NCBI GenBank assembly: GCA_033782935.1
Contig: JAWQEG010000510.1
Span: 88,501-152,500 of the forward strand
Direction of reading: 5' to 3'
DNA: 64,000 nucleotides
Source of the DNA: Petrolisthes cinctipes
Lineage: Eukaryota > Arthropoda > Malacostraca > Decapoda > Porcellanidae
Shown here piece after piece: positions 10,101 through 20,137 of this stretch. How positions within the stretch are numbered: position 1 is the stretch's first letter; the number at the start of each line of letters is the position of its first letter. The notes below the pieces were generated by a model that worked only from the letters and a program-made list of their open reading frames with translations, searched no databases and was not told where the DNA came from. Position numbers and translations under genes: made by a program.

Positions 10101-10770
10101 TAATCTAACCAGTGAAGAGATGTCCAACTTTCTCGAGAGGTGGGGAGTGGAGAGAAGAGTATCTTCCGCTCACTTTCCACAGTCCAATGGCCGGGCAGAG
10201 GTGGCCGTCAAGTCTGCCAAGAGGCTGCTTCGCGCTAACACAGGTGGCGGAGGCAGTCTACGTACAGACAAAGTGTCAGTGGCGTTGCTACAGTACTTGA
10301 ATACACAACTGCGTGGAGTAAAGAAGTCACCAGCACAACTGGCCATGGGGAGGCAGTTACGTGACGGCGTGCCTGCCCACCAGCAACACTACAAAGTTGA
10401 CAGCCACTGGCGGGGGGCCCTTCGGGCACGGGAGCGTGAATCAGTGAGGCAGCAGGGTGTGTGGGTGGAGAGGCAGGGAGCGACTAGAACACTCCCCCCG
10501 TTAATGCTCGGCACCCAGGTGTGGGTACAAAACCAGGAGACTAAAGTGTGGGACAGACGTGGGGTGGTCATGGAGACTCTTCCACATCGGCAGTATAGGA
10601 GGCATCTTCGAGCGGTGAGAGGCTCAAGCCACCCCACACAGCCACCATCACCGAACCTAATTCTACACTCAACGCGGTCCCACCCCACCCACACAGAAGC
10701 GACAGGCCGGCCACAGAGGCGTGTGAAACAGCCAGCTTGGATGTCCGATTATATAGCTGGCACCCAGTAG
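7192..10770 (+). CDS. Gypsy Gag-Pol polyprotein (K02A2.6-like)
   Basis: A single frame of about 1,190 residues from the first ATG (the frame is open from 7072, after a TAG at 7069). Order: a CCHC zinc knuckle (CHNCGKTGHLCKMC) near residue 60-70; aspartic protease with PDTGAQVC near 123; reverse transcriptase with the active-site box CVDD near 445; RNase H with VVVTDWSK near 597 and ITDHRPL further on; integrase with an H-H-C-C zinc-binding region near 850 and a D-D-E core (VADLFQLD about 910, STDGGTN about 964, GRAEVAVK about 1000). It acts in reverse transcription and integration of the element. There is no recognisable capsid before the knuckle, so Gag is either very reduced or supplied by other copies. 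No stops inside. Confidence 0.9.
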   Translation: MASVATVSSLPDALQEEVGLPPQAAGARQPPPYKPRCGNCGLKHKPGKGSYPAEMLACHNCGKTGHLCKMCRSKGKQVAATEEMEASGIIIAATRNVERQPFIWVKVSIGNNERKSAKIQVVPDTGAQVCVAGPGLLAALNIIKTSLVNRGNLKDVANVSLKPIGSFTCCIQHGSRTTTQEIYILETATRCYVSLQACKDLGLVHADFPYQSPVVAPTSADVGNATSESADYLLARPDTVPLTPLEENVPQLEAWLLRHFSGSTFNTDRSPLPVMEGKPHSIHLLPDAKPYACHTPASVPRHWEAKVKKQLDEDIRKGILEPVPVGEVTEWCARMVVVAKKSGQPRRTVDYQKLNAACKRETHHTRTPFDLVSGIPRHTYKTTSDAHWGFHQVELQEDSKRLTTFITPWGRYRYRRTPMGHCAAPDAYTRRFDEAIEDIQRKFKCVDDTLLFDNSVEEAFWHTYDFLETCARKGVTLKPEKFKFCRRQVDFVGFHVGWDAFKPTEERLAAIRNVDMPAEPSLTDIRSWHGFVNQLAPFLATAPIMEPFRELLKKPQGKKVYWDENLKEKFRQAKDVICKLAKEGLSFYDKDRPTVVVTDWSKVGIGFVVLQQHCSCHLKEAPFCCKSGWRLALCGSRHLTSAEAGYAQVEGEALAVAWCLRKARLFLLGCPNLIVITDHRPLVKLLGDRELKDIANPRLFGLKEKTLHYRFQIKYLPGKRNSAADFLSRYPALCAPPDATDEEDANDMEGAMAAATVAALNCDDCIVLDSTTVVQAPAEDPEYQLLVAKVTAGDWHPHRAQELVCLRHLYGVRDRLAVSQGLVMYTYGQGSVRLVIPIALRKHVAENLHAGHQGLDGMLRRARQTVYWPGMEGDLQHHRDVCAVCNAYSPSQAAEPLTLTPPPKYPFQHTVADLFQLDGQMYLAYADRLTGWLEIAHFPSGATSSKLLSVMRQYFQRWGAPESISTDGGTNLTSEEMSNFLERWGVERRVSSAHFPQSNGRAEVAVKSAKRLLRANTGGGGSLRTDKVSVALLQYLNTQLRGVKKSPAQLAMGRQLRDGVPAHQQHYKVDSHWRGALRARERESVRQQGVWVERQGATRTLPPLMLGTQVWVQNQETKVWDRRGVVMETLPHRQYRRHLRAVRGSSHPTQPPSPNLILHSTRSHPTHTEATGRPQRRVKQPAWMSDYIAGTQ

Positions 10771-11303
10771 ATTTGTGCGTGCGTGAGGGTGTGTGCGTGC
10801 GTGAGTGAGTGTGTGTGTGCGTGCATGTGTGTGTGTTTGAATGGGTAGCGGTATGAGTATATCAATTATATGGGAGTGTTTGTGCGTGTGTGTGTGTTGG
10901 AGTGAGGCAGTACTGGCTTAAAAGATAGTTATTTTCAATATTTTCTTGTCATACCTTAGTTTGTTATTGTCATTAAGGATACATTACCATATCTTATGTT
11001 GTGTTATAAATCATATTCTGTTATGTTGTCAATTTATTAATGTCAGATACACAATGTCCATCAGTAGCCTATATTGTACACTCGCCGGCAATTCCGCGTG
11101 GACACGTGCTCACACATATTCAGAGATGTAGCACCAATGTGATTATTTAGCTCGAAACAAGCCACGTGTGTGAGATGGAGTATCCTCGATACACTAGTAC
11201 AGAAAGTGAACTTTGTTGCTGAAGGAACTAAATGTCTTAAATCTCTTAAACATGTAAGCCCCTGTACCATGCGGCAGTGCCGGCGACTGTACATTGTATA
11301 TCT
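10771..11303 (+). other. 3' non-coding region of the short-LTR gypsy element
   Basis: GT-rich and AT-rich sequence between the pol stop and the right LTR. No env-like frame is seen. Confidence 0.7.
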
Positions 11304-11304
11304 T

Positions 11305-11313
11305 GGGGGGAGA
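11305..11313 (+). promoter_or_regulatory. Polypurine tract
   Basis: GGGGGGAGA directly abuts the 3' LTR and fits the plus-strand primer of LTR retrotransposons. Confidence 0.75.
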
Positions 11314-11444
11314 TGTATGAGATGTCGCCCAGCCAGTGCGGCACCGGGCAGGGTAGCCAGTGAGCCACTCAGGCAGTGTGTAAGCAAACGGCCTCAGTAA
11401 AGGATAGAACCGCACTCCTCTGTGTATTACTGAACCCTCATACA
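11314..11444 (+). repeat. 3' LTR of the short-LTR gypsy element
   Basis: 131 bp, differing from the 5' LTR at three positions seen by eye (CACCC/CGCCC, AACCGG/AAACGG, ACTCAACC/ACTGAACC). Followed by the GTGAG duplication. Confidence 0.92.
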
Positions 11445-11705
11445 GTGAGGAAGGAAGGTTTAGGGATTCAGGTAGGGGAGTATGTACTGAGTATTTTGTT
11501 GTATGCAGATGATGTGGTGATTCTGAGTGAGACAGGTGAGACACTGCAGAGAATACTTGATGTAGTTACAGAGTATGGGAATGATTTTAATGTCAAGTTT
11601 GGGAGTGATAAGAGCAAAGTATTGGTAGTGAATGGGGATGACCGGGATATAGGTAGAACGAGAAGACTGGGTGAAAATGTGATTGAAAGGACACAAGAGT
11701 ATAGA
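11445..11705 (+). pseudogene. LINE reverse transcriptase, second segment (catalytic YADD)
   Basis: Continues the LINE frame after the first gypsy insertion: VRKEGLGIQVGEYVLS, then LLYADDVVILSETGE, which is RT motif C with the catalytic aspartates, and on to ERTQEYR, where the second gypsy element interrupts. This segment itself has no stop. Confidence 0.85.
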
Positions 11706-13429
11706 TGTAAAAGCTCTATTTTTGTCCCCTTACGTTACTCTTTGATTTTTCTATTTTTACTCTACTTGTGGAGGGAAACAAAAATCTACTGCCTTTAACA
11801 AAACAAAAAAAAACAACCAGTGTATGCTACAACTCTATCCTATAGCTGTATCAACCTGGTCTGGAAAAAAAAACAAGATACCGATGAGGAACAGGACTTG
11901 CCTTGCGAATACCAAAAATAAATCATACAAAGGACAAGTCCAGCTCCTCTACAGTACTGGGGAAACGCTGCCACCACCAGACCAAAGTCGATCAGAGGAA
12001 CCAAGTGAGCACACACCGGAAGGGTAGCGTAACGTTACGTTAAGAAGGCTCGCGAGTAAGCAACCCAGACTACAATTTTAACGGGGGTAAGATCAGTGTT
12101 GTGAAAGGAGAACTAATCTCTATATAGGTACACAGTCTATTTGTTATATCGGTGACGGAAATACTCAGACAATTATAAACCCGTTTATTATATCCACCTA
12201 TTTGTTACAAGTACAACAAGTTCCCTATAATAATAATTTCTGTCCCCCCCCCCCCCCTTTGCTAATATTACCTACTCCCAGTTCTGTCAACTAGGATAGG
12301 AATAATTCCGGGTCTCGCCAGTTGACAGAGCTAACACATAAATCCAAAACAAAAACAATTATTACTATGAAATATCCCCCCTCCCTTAATACAGTTCCTA
12401 CTCCCTTTTCTGTCTACTAGGACAGGAATAATTCCGTGCCTCGCTAGTGACAGATCTAAGTACATATAAAAAAAAAAATATTACATGAAGTGTCCCCCCT
12501 CCCACAATATTTCAAATAATTCCTAATAATAAATTTTGCACAATAAGGCCGAAATATAGTTAATACCAAAAAAAAAATAACATCCTAATCTCAATATTAT
12601 AAATGAAAATTTAAAATTGCCAGCAACTGTAGTTAATTTTCTAAGTACCACGTGGTTCACTTTACACCAAGGGAGATCGCTAATAATGGCTGCCACCAGC
12701 AGAGACGAGATCAGAATGAGCATGAGAAAAAAAACATACTTTACTTACTATGCCTGAATGTGACCACACAATATTCCTTAGTTAGTTATATCCCATCACG
12801 GGACTTAGTAGATTCACCACACTATATTCACAATACTATATTTATGATGAGAGAGAGAGAGTTGGAACTCTTACCTGCCACCAGCAGAGACGAGATCAGA
12901 ATGAGGTAGTAGCAACTCAGGGTACCGCCTCGCCATCTCCCCCACTCTCACTCTCTTAAGCAAAGTAGTGACCAACTCATCTTAATTTCTGGCAAATCCA
13001 TCAGTTCTACCCTTACTGGTGTATATAATTACATAACCTAATTTAAACATATAAGTGAGCTCAAATATATTGCTTTCTCCCTTGTGTAAAGTTTTACACT
13101 ACTGTTATTTACATATTCAAGGCATGTATTGTTCCGCCAACAAGAAAATGTACTGTCCCGACTGTAGGCCCTAACTAATCTAATTAATTTTCTAAGCAAG
13201 TTACAATTAAATGCCGGTAACAGTATAGGAATGTTAGCTTCGTTATTATATATTATAATTAGAAATGCAGGTTATTCCCTGTCTCCATTAAATTATTTTA
13301 CATTCCTTTCTTAAATCACCGCCTGGCTACTCCCTACAATTCTACACTAAAAACCTATTCTAATACATATAAATATACAACACCCGTAAATATCCCGAAT
13401 AATAATACATATAAAATAGGGGTGTTACA
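11706..13429 (-). repeat. 3' LTR (minus-strand element), 1,724 bp
   Basis: On the plus strand it starts TGTAAAAGCTC and ends GGGGTGTTACA. It contains poly-C runs, two tandem-like blocks with TCTGTCNACTAGGA(T/C)AGGAATAATTCC, and no convincing ORF. Partner copy at 20138-21860. Confidence 0.92.
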
Positions 13430-13430
13430 C

Positions 13431-13446
13431 ACGTCCCACCTTCCTT
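13431..13446 (-). promoter_or_regulatory. Polypurine tract of the 10-kb gypsy element
   Basis: On the minus strand AAGGAAGGTGGGACG lies just upstream of the 3' LTR, in the expected position. Confidence 0.65.
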
Positions 13447-14392
13447 AGCTGGAACTTACAGTGAAAATTAATTTATCTATTTCCCTTAAAAAAAATTTAG
13501 TTCAATTCCCCCCCATTTACTCTTTACATACATTCCGTTTATCACTATCACTACACCTTACTGAACAATATCAGACACTATTCATCCTAATTGGTTAGTC
13601 AGTGTTAATACACTGCCAACTTTTTCTCCTCCCCAGTCTTTAGACTGTATCCCCTTCCCGCAGGAAAGAATTCTCCACCTTACCTTAAATACCCTAGATA
13701 TTATTGACACCTCGTCCCAGTCAGAATCCTTTGTCAAGTTCCATAACCCCGGGAGAACTTCCTTAAGGTTCTACCGTCACTAAACCCACCCGCGATTATC
13801 CCAAGCATTATCTGAGTTTTCATACATTCTATTCATTCATTCTTTTATCATTCACTCCTCCATTCAAACCTCAGACTCTGCAAGGCATGATAACCCGGAA
13901 TGCAGTAAGTGATACAGGGGCCCTGACAATGGCCCTGACTGTATACTGGAAGAGCCCTATGGAAATGGAGGGGTGGATATCTCCTCCCCACCATCACCTC
14001 CTCTTCCCATTAAAACCAAGTGTCACTTAACACCCATAACTACACACAAAAAAAATTATGAGCTGGGTTTCTAGCTCTTGTGATGAATGGTGCCCTCTTT
14101 TGACTTCAGGACATAGGGAACCATGACATTTTTCCAACTTTTTCTTTTCAACTTTTGCCCTATTTTTTTTCCTACTTTTAATTTCCACTGTTATATTTTC
14201 TAATTTTCAATATATTATTTTATCACATTTATTTCCCATTATTTGGATTATTTTTCTAATTTTTCCATATATTCATTTTTTTTTTTTTTTTACTTCTATT
14301 TCCCATTTGGTTTATTTTCTATTTTTCCAATATATTCTGTTATAACAATTTTTCCTATCATTTGGTGATTTTCTAACTTCCAGGCTTATTTT
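13447..14392 (-). other. 3' non-coding region of the 10-kb gypsy element
   Basis: About 950 bp between integrase and the LTR, T-rich on the plus strand (TTTTTCCAATATATT-like repeats at 14150-14390). No env-like frame was found. Confidence 0.7.
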
Positions 14393-17300
14393 CTAAATTT
14401 CCTCCAGAAGCCTTCTGGGAGGTCGTCTCTGTCGTGGAGGAAGTACCATATCCTCCTCCTCATCTTGTCCATCACCTCCTTCCACTTCCTCTGGTTGCAC
14501 TATTAGGTCATTTCTGCTCACATAGGGCTTGATTTTTTCTGCAGCCCTCTGGATGTTTTTCCCAGTAAATGGGTCCTCTAATAAATACACCAATCCATTT
14601 CTTATAACTTCTACCACTTTATATGGGCCCTTCCATTTCTGGTTCAGTTTGGCACAGGTACCCGGTATAATTGTTTCCTGTTTTACCCACACTAGTGCTC
14701 CTCGTTCTACTTTTTCATGTTTTCTCTGCCTATTGGCTACCGCCCGATACCTCCTAAGTGATACCGTACTTGCTTCTTGTATCATTTGTTTCATTCTTCC
14801 TGTATTGTCAGTATCGGATGGAATATTTAGTAGCGGTGCCGAGATGTTGCGGGGCTGATGTCTCCCGAAGAATGCCACATAAGGCGTCACCTTGGTACTA
14901 CTGTGGACGGCTGAGTTCATCACAGACTGACATTCGGCCAGCATGGAAGGCCAACGTTGTGGATAGCCCTCACACAGCTGGGCCAACACCGTCTTCAGGG
15001 TCCGGTGCATCCTCTCGATCATCCCGTTGGACTGGGGATGATAAGGTGTGGAGAATAGTAGTTCCACACCATGCTGGTCTGCCCAGGTCCGCATTTCTTG
15101 GCCGGTAAACTCCCTGGCGTTGTCACACAGCAACGATCTAGGGCCGCCAAAGTCTGTAACAAACTGGGTGAGCCTAGCAACAATTCCCTTGGCGTGTTTA
15201 CTTTTTAGGGGGTAAAATTTGGTGTACCGTGAAAAAGGGTCTATGATAGTTAAGATATATCTGTTACCCTCTGCACCAGAGGTCATATCAGTCAAATCTA
15301 TGGCAATTCTGTCTAAGGGTTGTATGATGGTGGGTAGTTCTTGATATTGCTGGGACAGACCCTTATTATACTTATATTGCTGGCAATTTAGACATTGTTT
15401 AATATATTTGACTACATCAGACCGTAATGTTGGCCAATAATACAATTCCTCTGCTTTCTTAATAGTTTTGAATTGTCCAAAATGTCCTGACTGATCATGA
15501 GCTAGTTCTAGTGCTACCTTTACTAATGTTTTAGGTACAACTACAGTATAATAATAACTCTCATCTTCATAAGTCCTCACATAATGGAGGATTCCCTCAT
15601 TTACTTCTAATTGGTCTAAAGTGGCTCGGGCTATTTTCCGCCTGGGCACCTGACCTCCCTCAAAATAGTCAAGCAATTCACTCCAGGTGGCATCATTTCT
15701 CTGCGCCTGCATAAATGCTTCCTTTGTCAACCCCAACCATGTAAATACTGGTGGGCGTGATATCACTTGTACTGGCCTAGATAATTGGTCTGCCACTACG
15801 TTGTCTTTCCCCTTTACATATCTTATTTGGAAATTATATTCCCTCATCTCTAACTTCCATCTTGTGACCCTTGGTGACTTTGTTCTACGTCGGAAAATAC
15901 TTGTTAGTGGTTGATGATCGGTTTGAATTAAGAATGTTGTTCCCCACAAATAATGGTGATAATGGCGACACGCCAATACCACTGCCATTGCCTCCTTGTC
16001 AGTTACACTATATCTTTTTTCACAAGAATTAAGTTTCTTTGAAAAATATCCCAATGGTCGGACTGTCTGGTCTACTTGTACCTGATGTAGGACCGCTCCT
16101 ACATACTCATCACTAGCATCGGTGACTAATACTAGGGGTAATTCTGGTTGGTATTTAGCTAAAATAGGAGGTGTCATTAATTTTTCCTTTAGTATTTCGA
16201 AGGCTTTCTGACACTTATCATTCCACTGAAAAACAGTGTTAGCCCTCGTAAGATTGGTTAAGGGTGTGGCAATTTTAGAAAAATTTGGTACAAAGCTCCT
16301 ATAAAATCCACACATTCCGATGAAACGCCTGACTTCCTTTACATTCCTTGGTGGTAACTGTTTACTTATGGCCTCCAAATTCTTAGGATCTGGCAAACTA
16401 CCATTCTTTGATACCTTATGTCCCAGAAACTATACCTCTCTTTTTACAAAATCACACTTGGTTAGGTTTAGTTTTACACCCTGTTCACTAAATAATTGGA
16501 ATAATTTTTTAAGGCGTTGCATTAATTGTGAAAAATCATCAGCCCATATAATAACATCATCTAAGTAATTTTTAACCCATCCCTCACGTAACAATGGGTT
16601 TAATAGCTCAGCCATTTTGCGAGAAAAGATGGCTGGTGCACAACTCAGTCCAAAGGGTAACCTTCGGAAACGGTACAATGATACCCCATCCGAAAAGGTG
16701 GTTAAGTTCCGACTTTTCTCATTCAACTCTATTTGAAAATAGGCATCCTTTAAATCTAATGTTATATAAAATTGATGCCCGGCTGCATGTCCCACTAAAT
16801 CATCTAATCTAGGTAGTGGAAACACATCCATTGACAAGTGTTCATTAACCCTTCTAAAGTCTAGGCACATTCGTTTGCTACCATCCGGTTTGTTAACCAG
16901 CACTATAGGTGATAACCACGCTGCACTTGAGGGTTCGATCACTCCTCGTTCTTCCATCTCACTTAACATTTTACCAATTGTTTCTTTTGCGTGTTCGGGA
17001 TATCGATACATTGGGGATCTACAAGGGTTCGGATTTGATACCTCTATGTTGGCTGGTTCTCCTTCAATCTTCCCAAGTTTTTTCTCACTAAGCATAAACA
17101 ATTTATCATGGTCTAGGACAACTCGTGTTAGCTGCCTTAATTGTTCTTCATCAAGATGTTTCCAATTTTGTTTGTTAATTAACAGTTGCAATCTTTCCTG
17201 TCTTGTACCTTGCTCTTTTACTTTATCATGGTGTGGCATCAATTCATTGGCTATTGTTACTATGTTTACCGGGGATTTAAGCTCAATATTAATTGATGAA

Positions 17301-18280
17301 TCATCCTCGATAAGTGCTACAATGGTATTTTTCTTTACCAACTTCGATATTTTGGTGGTATTATCTAGGGTGATGAGAACAGTTCCTTCCGCATCTACCG
17401 TTACTAACAAAAGAGTAGTTTGTGATGAGCAATTTCTGTGGGGCCTAATCAGTAGTGTTGTACCAGGTGGCTCACTCACTTCTGTACGTATGACCTTGGC
17501 TTGGTACGGTTCCAACTTTACATTATCTTTTATATGTACCTTTCTTCGATTCTCATCAAGAATTTGAGCTTTAGTATGCTCTCTTATTTGTTTAATCGTT
17601 CGGCGTCACAACCTTATATGATTTACCTGATACGGAGCACCTCCCCAAATCATTTCCTTATCCTTACAATTCCAAGTTAAGCTTGACTTACTGATTATCT
17701 CACAACCCAGTAAAATTTCCCTGTCTAAATATACATCTGGTACTACCGTTACCCACTGACTACTTACTCCCTGATCTCCCACATGGACTTCAATCTGCGC
17801 CATACCTAGTACCTTAAGATGTTTTCCAGTAATCCCAACTGGATTAGTTCTACCCTTGGTCGTATCTATTTGTAACCCTAGCCGTTTGACAGCACTTTTC
17901 TTTATTAAAGTTATGACACTTCCGGTGTCAATAATAGCTGCACACACCTTACCATTTACTATAATATTAATGACAGGTGACACATCTTCTCTTGTTCCTA
18001 TTATATTTCTGGTTTGATAGTAATTAGAATAACCAGTACCATTATGTTGTGGAGGGCCATACCCCGAAAAACCTGGTCTATAAGTAGCTTTTCCAGGACA
18101 TGTGGGACTATTACTCCAACAACCCGGACGCAAACAATTAAAACATTTACCTTTTTCTGGTTTGCTCCAACAATCTTTATAGTCATGAGTGTTCTTTTTA
18201 CAAAAAGCGCAATACTTAGAAGTTTGGGATTTACCCCCTGATGACAACTTTTCCATATTTCGTTTTAACTCCTCTACCAT
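14393..18280 (-). pseudogene. Gypsy protease-pol frame with two in-frame stops
   Basis: One frame of about 1,295 codons interrupted by TGA at 17606-17608 and TAG at 16430-16432; no frameshift separates the pieces. Segment 1 (17606-18280): a CCHC knuckle (CAFCKKNTHDYKDC), a second cysteine-rich motif, and an aspartic protease with AAIIDTGSVITLI. Segment 2 (16430-17515 and flanks): RT with LRRLPFGLSCAPA-like motif B and the catalytic YLDD. Segment 3 (14393-16396): RNase H (LVTDASDEYVGAVLHQ, QTDHQPLTSIF), then integrase with H-H-C-C (HFGQ... CLNCQQYK) and D-D-E core (AIDLTD, LLCDNAREF, GMIERMHR), ending in an acidic/arginine tail. Each stop could be a single C-to-T change. The frame begins inside the 3' end of gag, overlapping by about 25 nt in the -1 frame, suggesting -1 frameshifting, though no textbook slippery heptamer is evident. 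Confidence 0.88.
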
Positions 18281-18294
18281 CTTACCTAATTGTA

Positions 18295-19461
18295 CTATTT
18301 CATTTCTACTGCACCTTTTTCTTTATCTTGGTTAGGCTCATTTGCCATTTGCCTATCTGCCTGTGGCAATATCTCAATTGGCTCTCGTTTTTGCATCATT
18401 AACATTCTTTCATTTTCTACTCTTTCAAGGAAATCCTTTAGTGGAATATGATCATCCATGAAAGATTCTAGCCTATCCCTATTATTTCGAGGAAAACCTT
18501 GTAACAACTTTCGTTTTATCATTCTATCCCTTTCTGGTAACTGTTGACCTTGAAATCTACCCTGTATTGCTGCATAATGACACTTATATTGATGGGCAAA
18601 GGTTTGCGGATTTTCTATCCAATCATACTGAAATTTATCACATTGTCTCCAAGCTTGATCAAAATTTAATTCCACTTTAAATTCTCTCGTAAAATAAGTT
18701 CTCAAATCACCCCATGTAAATATTTCTCCCCTTTTCTGGGCAGTATGTATTAGGACTGCTAAATCATTGTCTACTCGGGATTTCGCTACTTCCACACGAG
18801 TACAAGAATCTTCTGTGCACCTTTCCACTGCCTCAAAGAACATTTGTAAACGAGCCGAGGAATCCAAGCTTTGCAATGTATCCAGTTCTAGTTTAGTGAT
18901 ATCACGGGGTTTAACTAATGGTGGAGTAATGTTCCTTGCCAGGTTTGATACATTTGGATTATTAGTTACGGTTGATAATGGAGGATGTACTACAGGGGTT
19001 GTATTTGGGCAAAAAGTTACGGGTGGTAGATGGTAATCTTCGGTTGTTGGCTGAAAAAACTGAGTATTTATTCTATGATGAACTGGGGATAACTGTGGTC
19101 GTTGAACTGGCTCATGTCTCATCAAAGATGGTGAGAATGGAGGTGTTAATTCCCGCTCAATAAGAGGGACAAATTGTCTCTCTTCCGGCCTTTCCAACTC
19201 ACCCACTCTCTCCGTTAAGTTACTAATTTGCTCCGTCATGTCTTTTAAATGATCTAACCCCTGTAACTCCTGTACTTTCTTTGCTATTCCAGCCACTTGT
19301 TCCGCCATTAAATTCAACTCCCTCAGTTCGAATCTTACTTCGCTATTTATCTCCTGATCCCCTGTTTTTTCGATTGCTCCTACACCACCAACAGCCCCTT
19401 CACTCTGCACTTCTAATGCTTCTGCCATGATTTCTGCTCTAACGGCACTACGTGTTATCAT
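18295..19461 (-). CDS. Gypsy Gag (capsid) protein
   Basis: 388 residues from an ATG (MITRSAVRAEIMAEALEV). The N-terminal 100 residues are rich in E/Q/L heptads (ELNLMAEQVAGIAKKVQEL) and probably coiled-coil. A proline-rich middle precedes a capsid-like helical region (residues about 190-370: DLRTYFTREFKVELNF, HYAAIQGRFQGQ, MIKRKLLQGFPRNN) typical of retrotransposon gag. Zinc knuckles are not in this frame but at the start of the following protease frame. Packages element RNA in cytoplasmic particles. Intact here. Confidence 0.82.
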   Translation of the reverse strand: MITRSAVRAEIMAEALEVQSEGAVGGVGAIEKTGDQEINSEVRFELRELNLMAEQVAGIAKKVQELQGLDHLKDMTEQISNLTERVGELERPEERQFVPLIERELTPPFSPSLMRHEPVQRPQLSPVHHRINTQFFQPTTEDYHLPPVTFCPNTTPVVHPPLSTVTNNPNVSNLARNITPPLVKPRDITKLELDTLQSLDSSARLQMFFEAVERCTEDSCTRVEVAKSRVDNDLAVLIHTAQKRGEIFTWGDLRTYFTREFKVELNFDQAWRQCDKFQYDWIENPQTFAHQYKCHYAAIQGRFQGQQLPERDRMIKRKLLQGFPRNNRDRLESFMDDHIPLKDFLERVENERMLMMQKREPIEILPQADRQMANEPNQDKEKGAVEMK

Positions 19462-19542
19462 TTTCCTTGTAATAGTTTTAATTTTTATCTACTCCCCCCT
19501 TTTTACTTTAATTTCCCAATTTACGTTACTTTATTCGTTACT

Positions 19543-20067
19543 TTACTTCCTTAATCTCTCCTCCCAGTGACCTATTACTTCTTTCAATTTTCTTTGTATT
19601 TTCCTTTGTCCCTCTCTATCAAAATGTACCCCGTCTTGTGCTAAATGTTGCTCTATTTCTTTACTGTTAAAATTGATATAATTGAATGTTCTACTATTGC
19701 CCACTATCTTATTCACCGATTTTTGTATTTTTCTATATCTCTCACTGGGAATTGGCCTACCTCCTGGATAAATTCTATTTTCTATTTCTACAATTATAAC
19801 TTTTGAGCCACATTCCTTTTCAATAAATTTTGCTATTTCTAATATTTCATTAACCAATACCCGCGGTTGAGTTTCTTCCTTAATATCGTTACTTCCCAAC
19901 CACAATATAGTGAGATCATGCCTCCACCTACTCACACTTTGCAGTCTCTCATCACTATAAAATGATTGGGCACGGGCACCGGGTGATCGATAAATAACTA
20001 CCTCAGCACCATCAACCGTCAGTTCTCGAGGAACTTGACTGTGTCCTACTATTGCTACCCTAAACAT
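19543..20067 (-). CDS. SGNH/GDSL-hydrolase-like protein encoded upstream of gag
   Basis: 174 residues from the first ATG (MFRVAIVGHSQVP), starting about 50 nt after the primer-binding site, where gag would normally begin. It shows all four SGNH blocks in order: Ser10 in VGHSQ (block I, GDS replaced by GHS), Gly30 in SPGARAQ (block II), Asn60 in WLGSNDI (block III), and Asp145/His148 in DGVHFD (block V, DxxH). Spacing and total length suit a minimal SGNH fold. The family hydrolyses esters of lipids or sugars. SGNH/esterase domains are known in ORF1 of CR1-like LINEs, but I do not know of one as a separate first ORF in a gypsy element. The frame is intact, unlike pol. Substrate and role in the element are unknown; a degenerate or binding-only role is possible because the block I aspartate is missing. 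Confidence 0.78.
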   Translation of the reverse strand: MFRVAIVGHSQVPRELTVDGAEVVIYRSPGARAQSFYSDERLQSVSRWRHDLTILWLGSNDIKEETQPRVLVNEILEIAKFIEKECGSKVIIVEIENRIYPGGRPIPSERYRKIQKSVNKIVGNSRTFNYINFNSKEIEQHLAQDGVHFDREGQRKIQRKLKEVIGHWEERLRK

Positions 20068-20118
20068 CCGACCCAATTCCACGGATCTCCGCTAAAACAA
20101 TTTTTCCGGGTCTGATTG

Positions 20119-20136
20119 ATCCCACCGCTGCCACCA
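20119..20136 (-). promoter_or_regulatory. Primer-binding site for tRNA-Leu
   Basis: On the minus strand TGGTGGCAGCGGTGGGAT begins one nucleotide after the LTR. It is the complement of a tRNA 3' end of the form ATCCCACCGCTGCCACCA, which is that of eukaryotic tRNA-Leu (AAG/TAG isoacceptors) as I recall it. Confidence 0.85.
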
Positions 20137-20137
20137 G

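Larger units (their letters stand above)
6926..11444 (+). mobile_element. Ty3/gypsy retrotransposon with 131-bp LTRs
   Basis: LTRs of 131 bp at both ends (three differences seen), 5-bp duplication GTGAG, PBS directly after the left LTR, one long polyprotein frame, and a purine tract before the right LTR. Total length 4,519 bp. The polyprotein matches K02A2.6-like gypsy elements often annotated in invertebrates. The pol frame is open from end to end, so the element may have been recently active, but it has almost no capsid region. Confidence 0.9.

Noticed and set aside
9710..10127. Minus-strand frames within the gypsy integrase
   Set aside because: Shadows of the coding strand without family features.
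13447..14392. Possible env gene of the 10-kb gypsy element
   Set aside because: No frame longer than short stretches and no signal or membrane segment; sequence is T-rich and non-coding.
16875..17567. Plus-strand 230-residue frame
   Set aside because: It is the reverse of the gypsy RT frame and shows no recognised domain.
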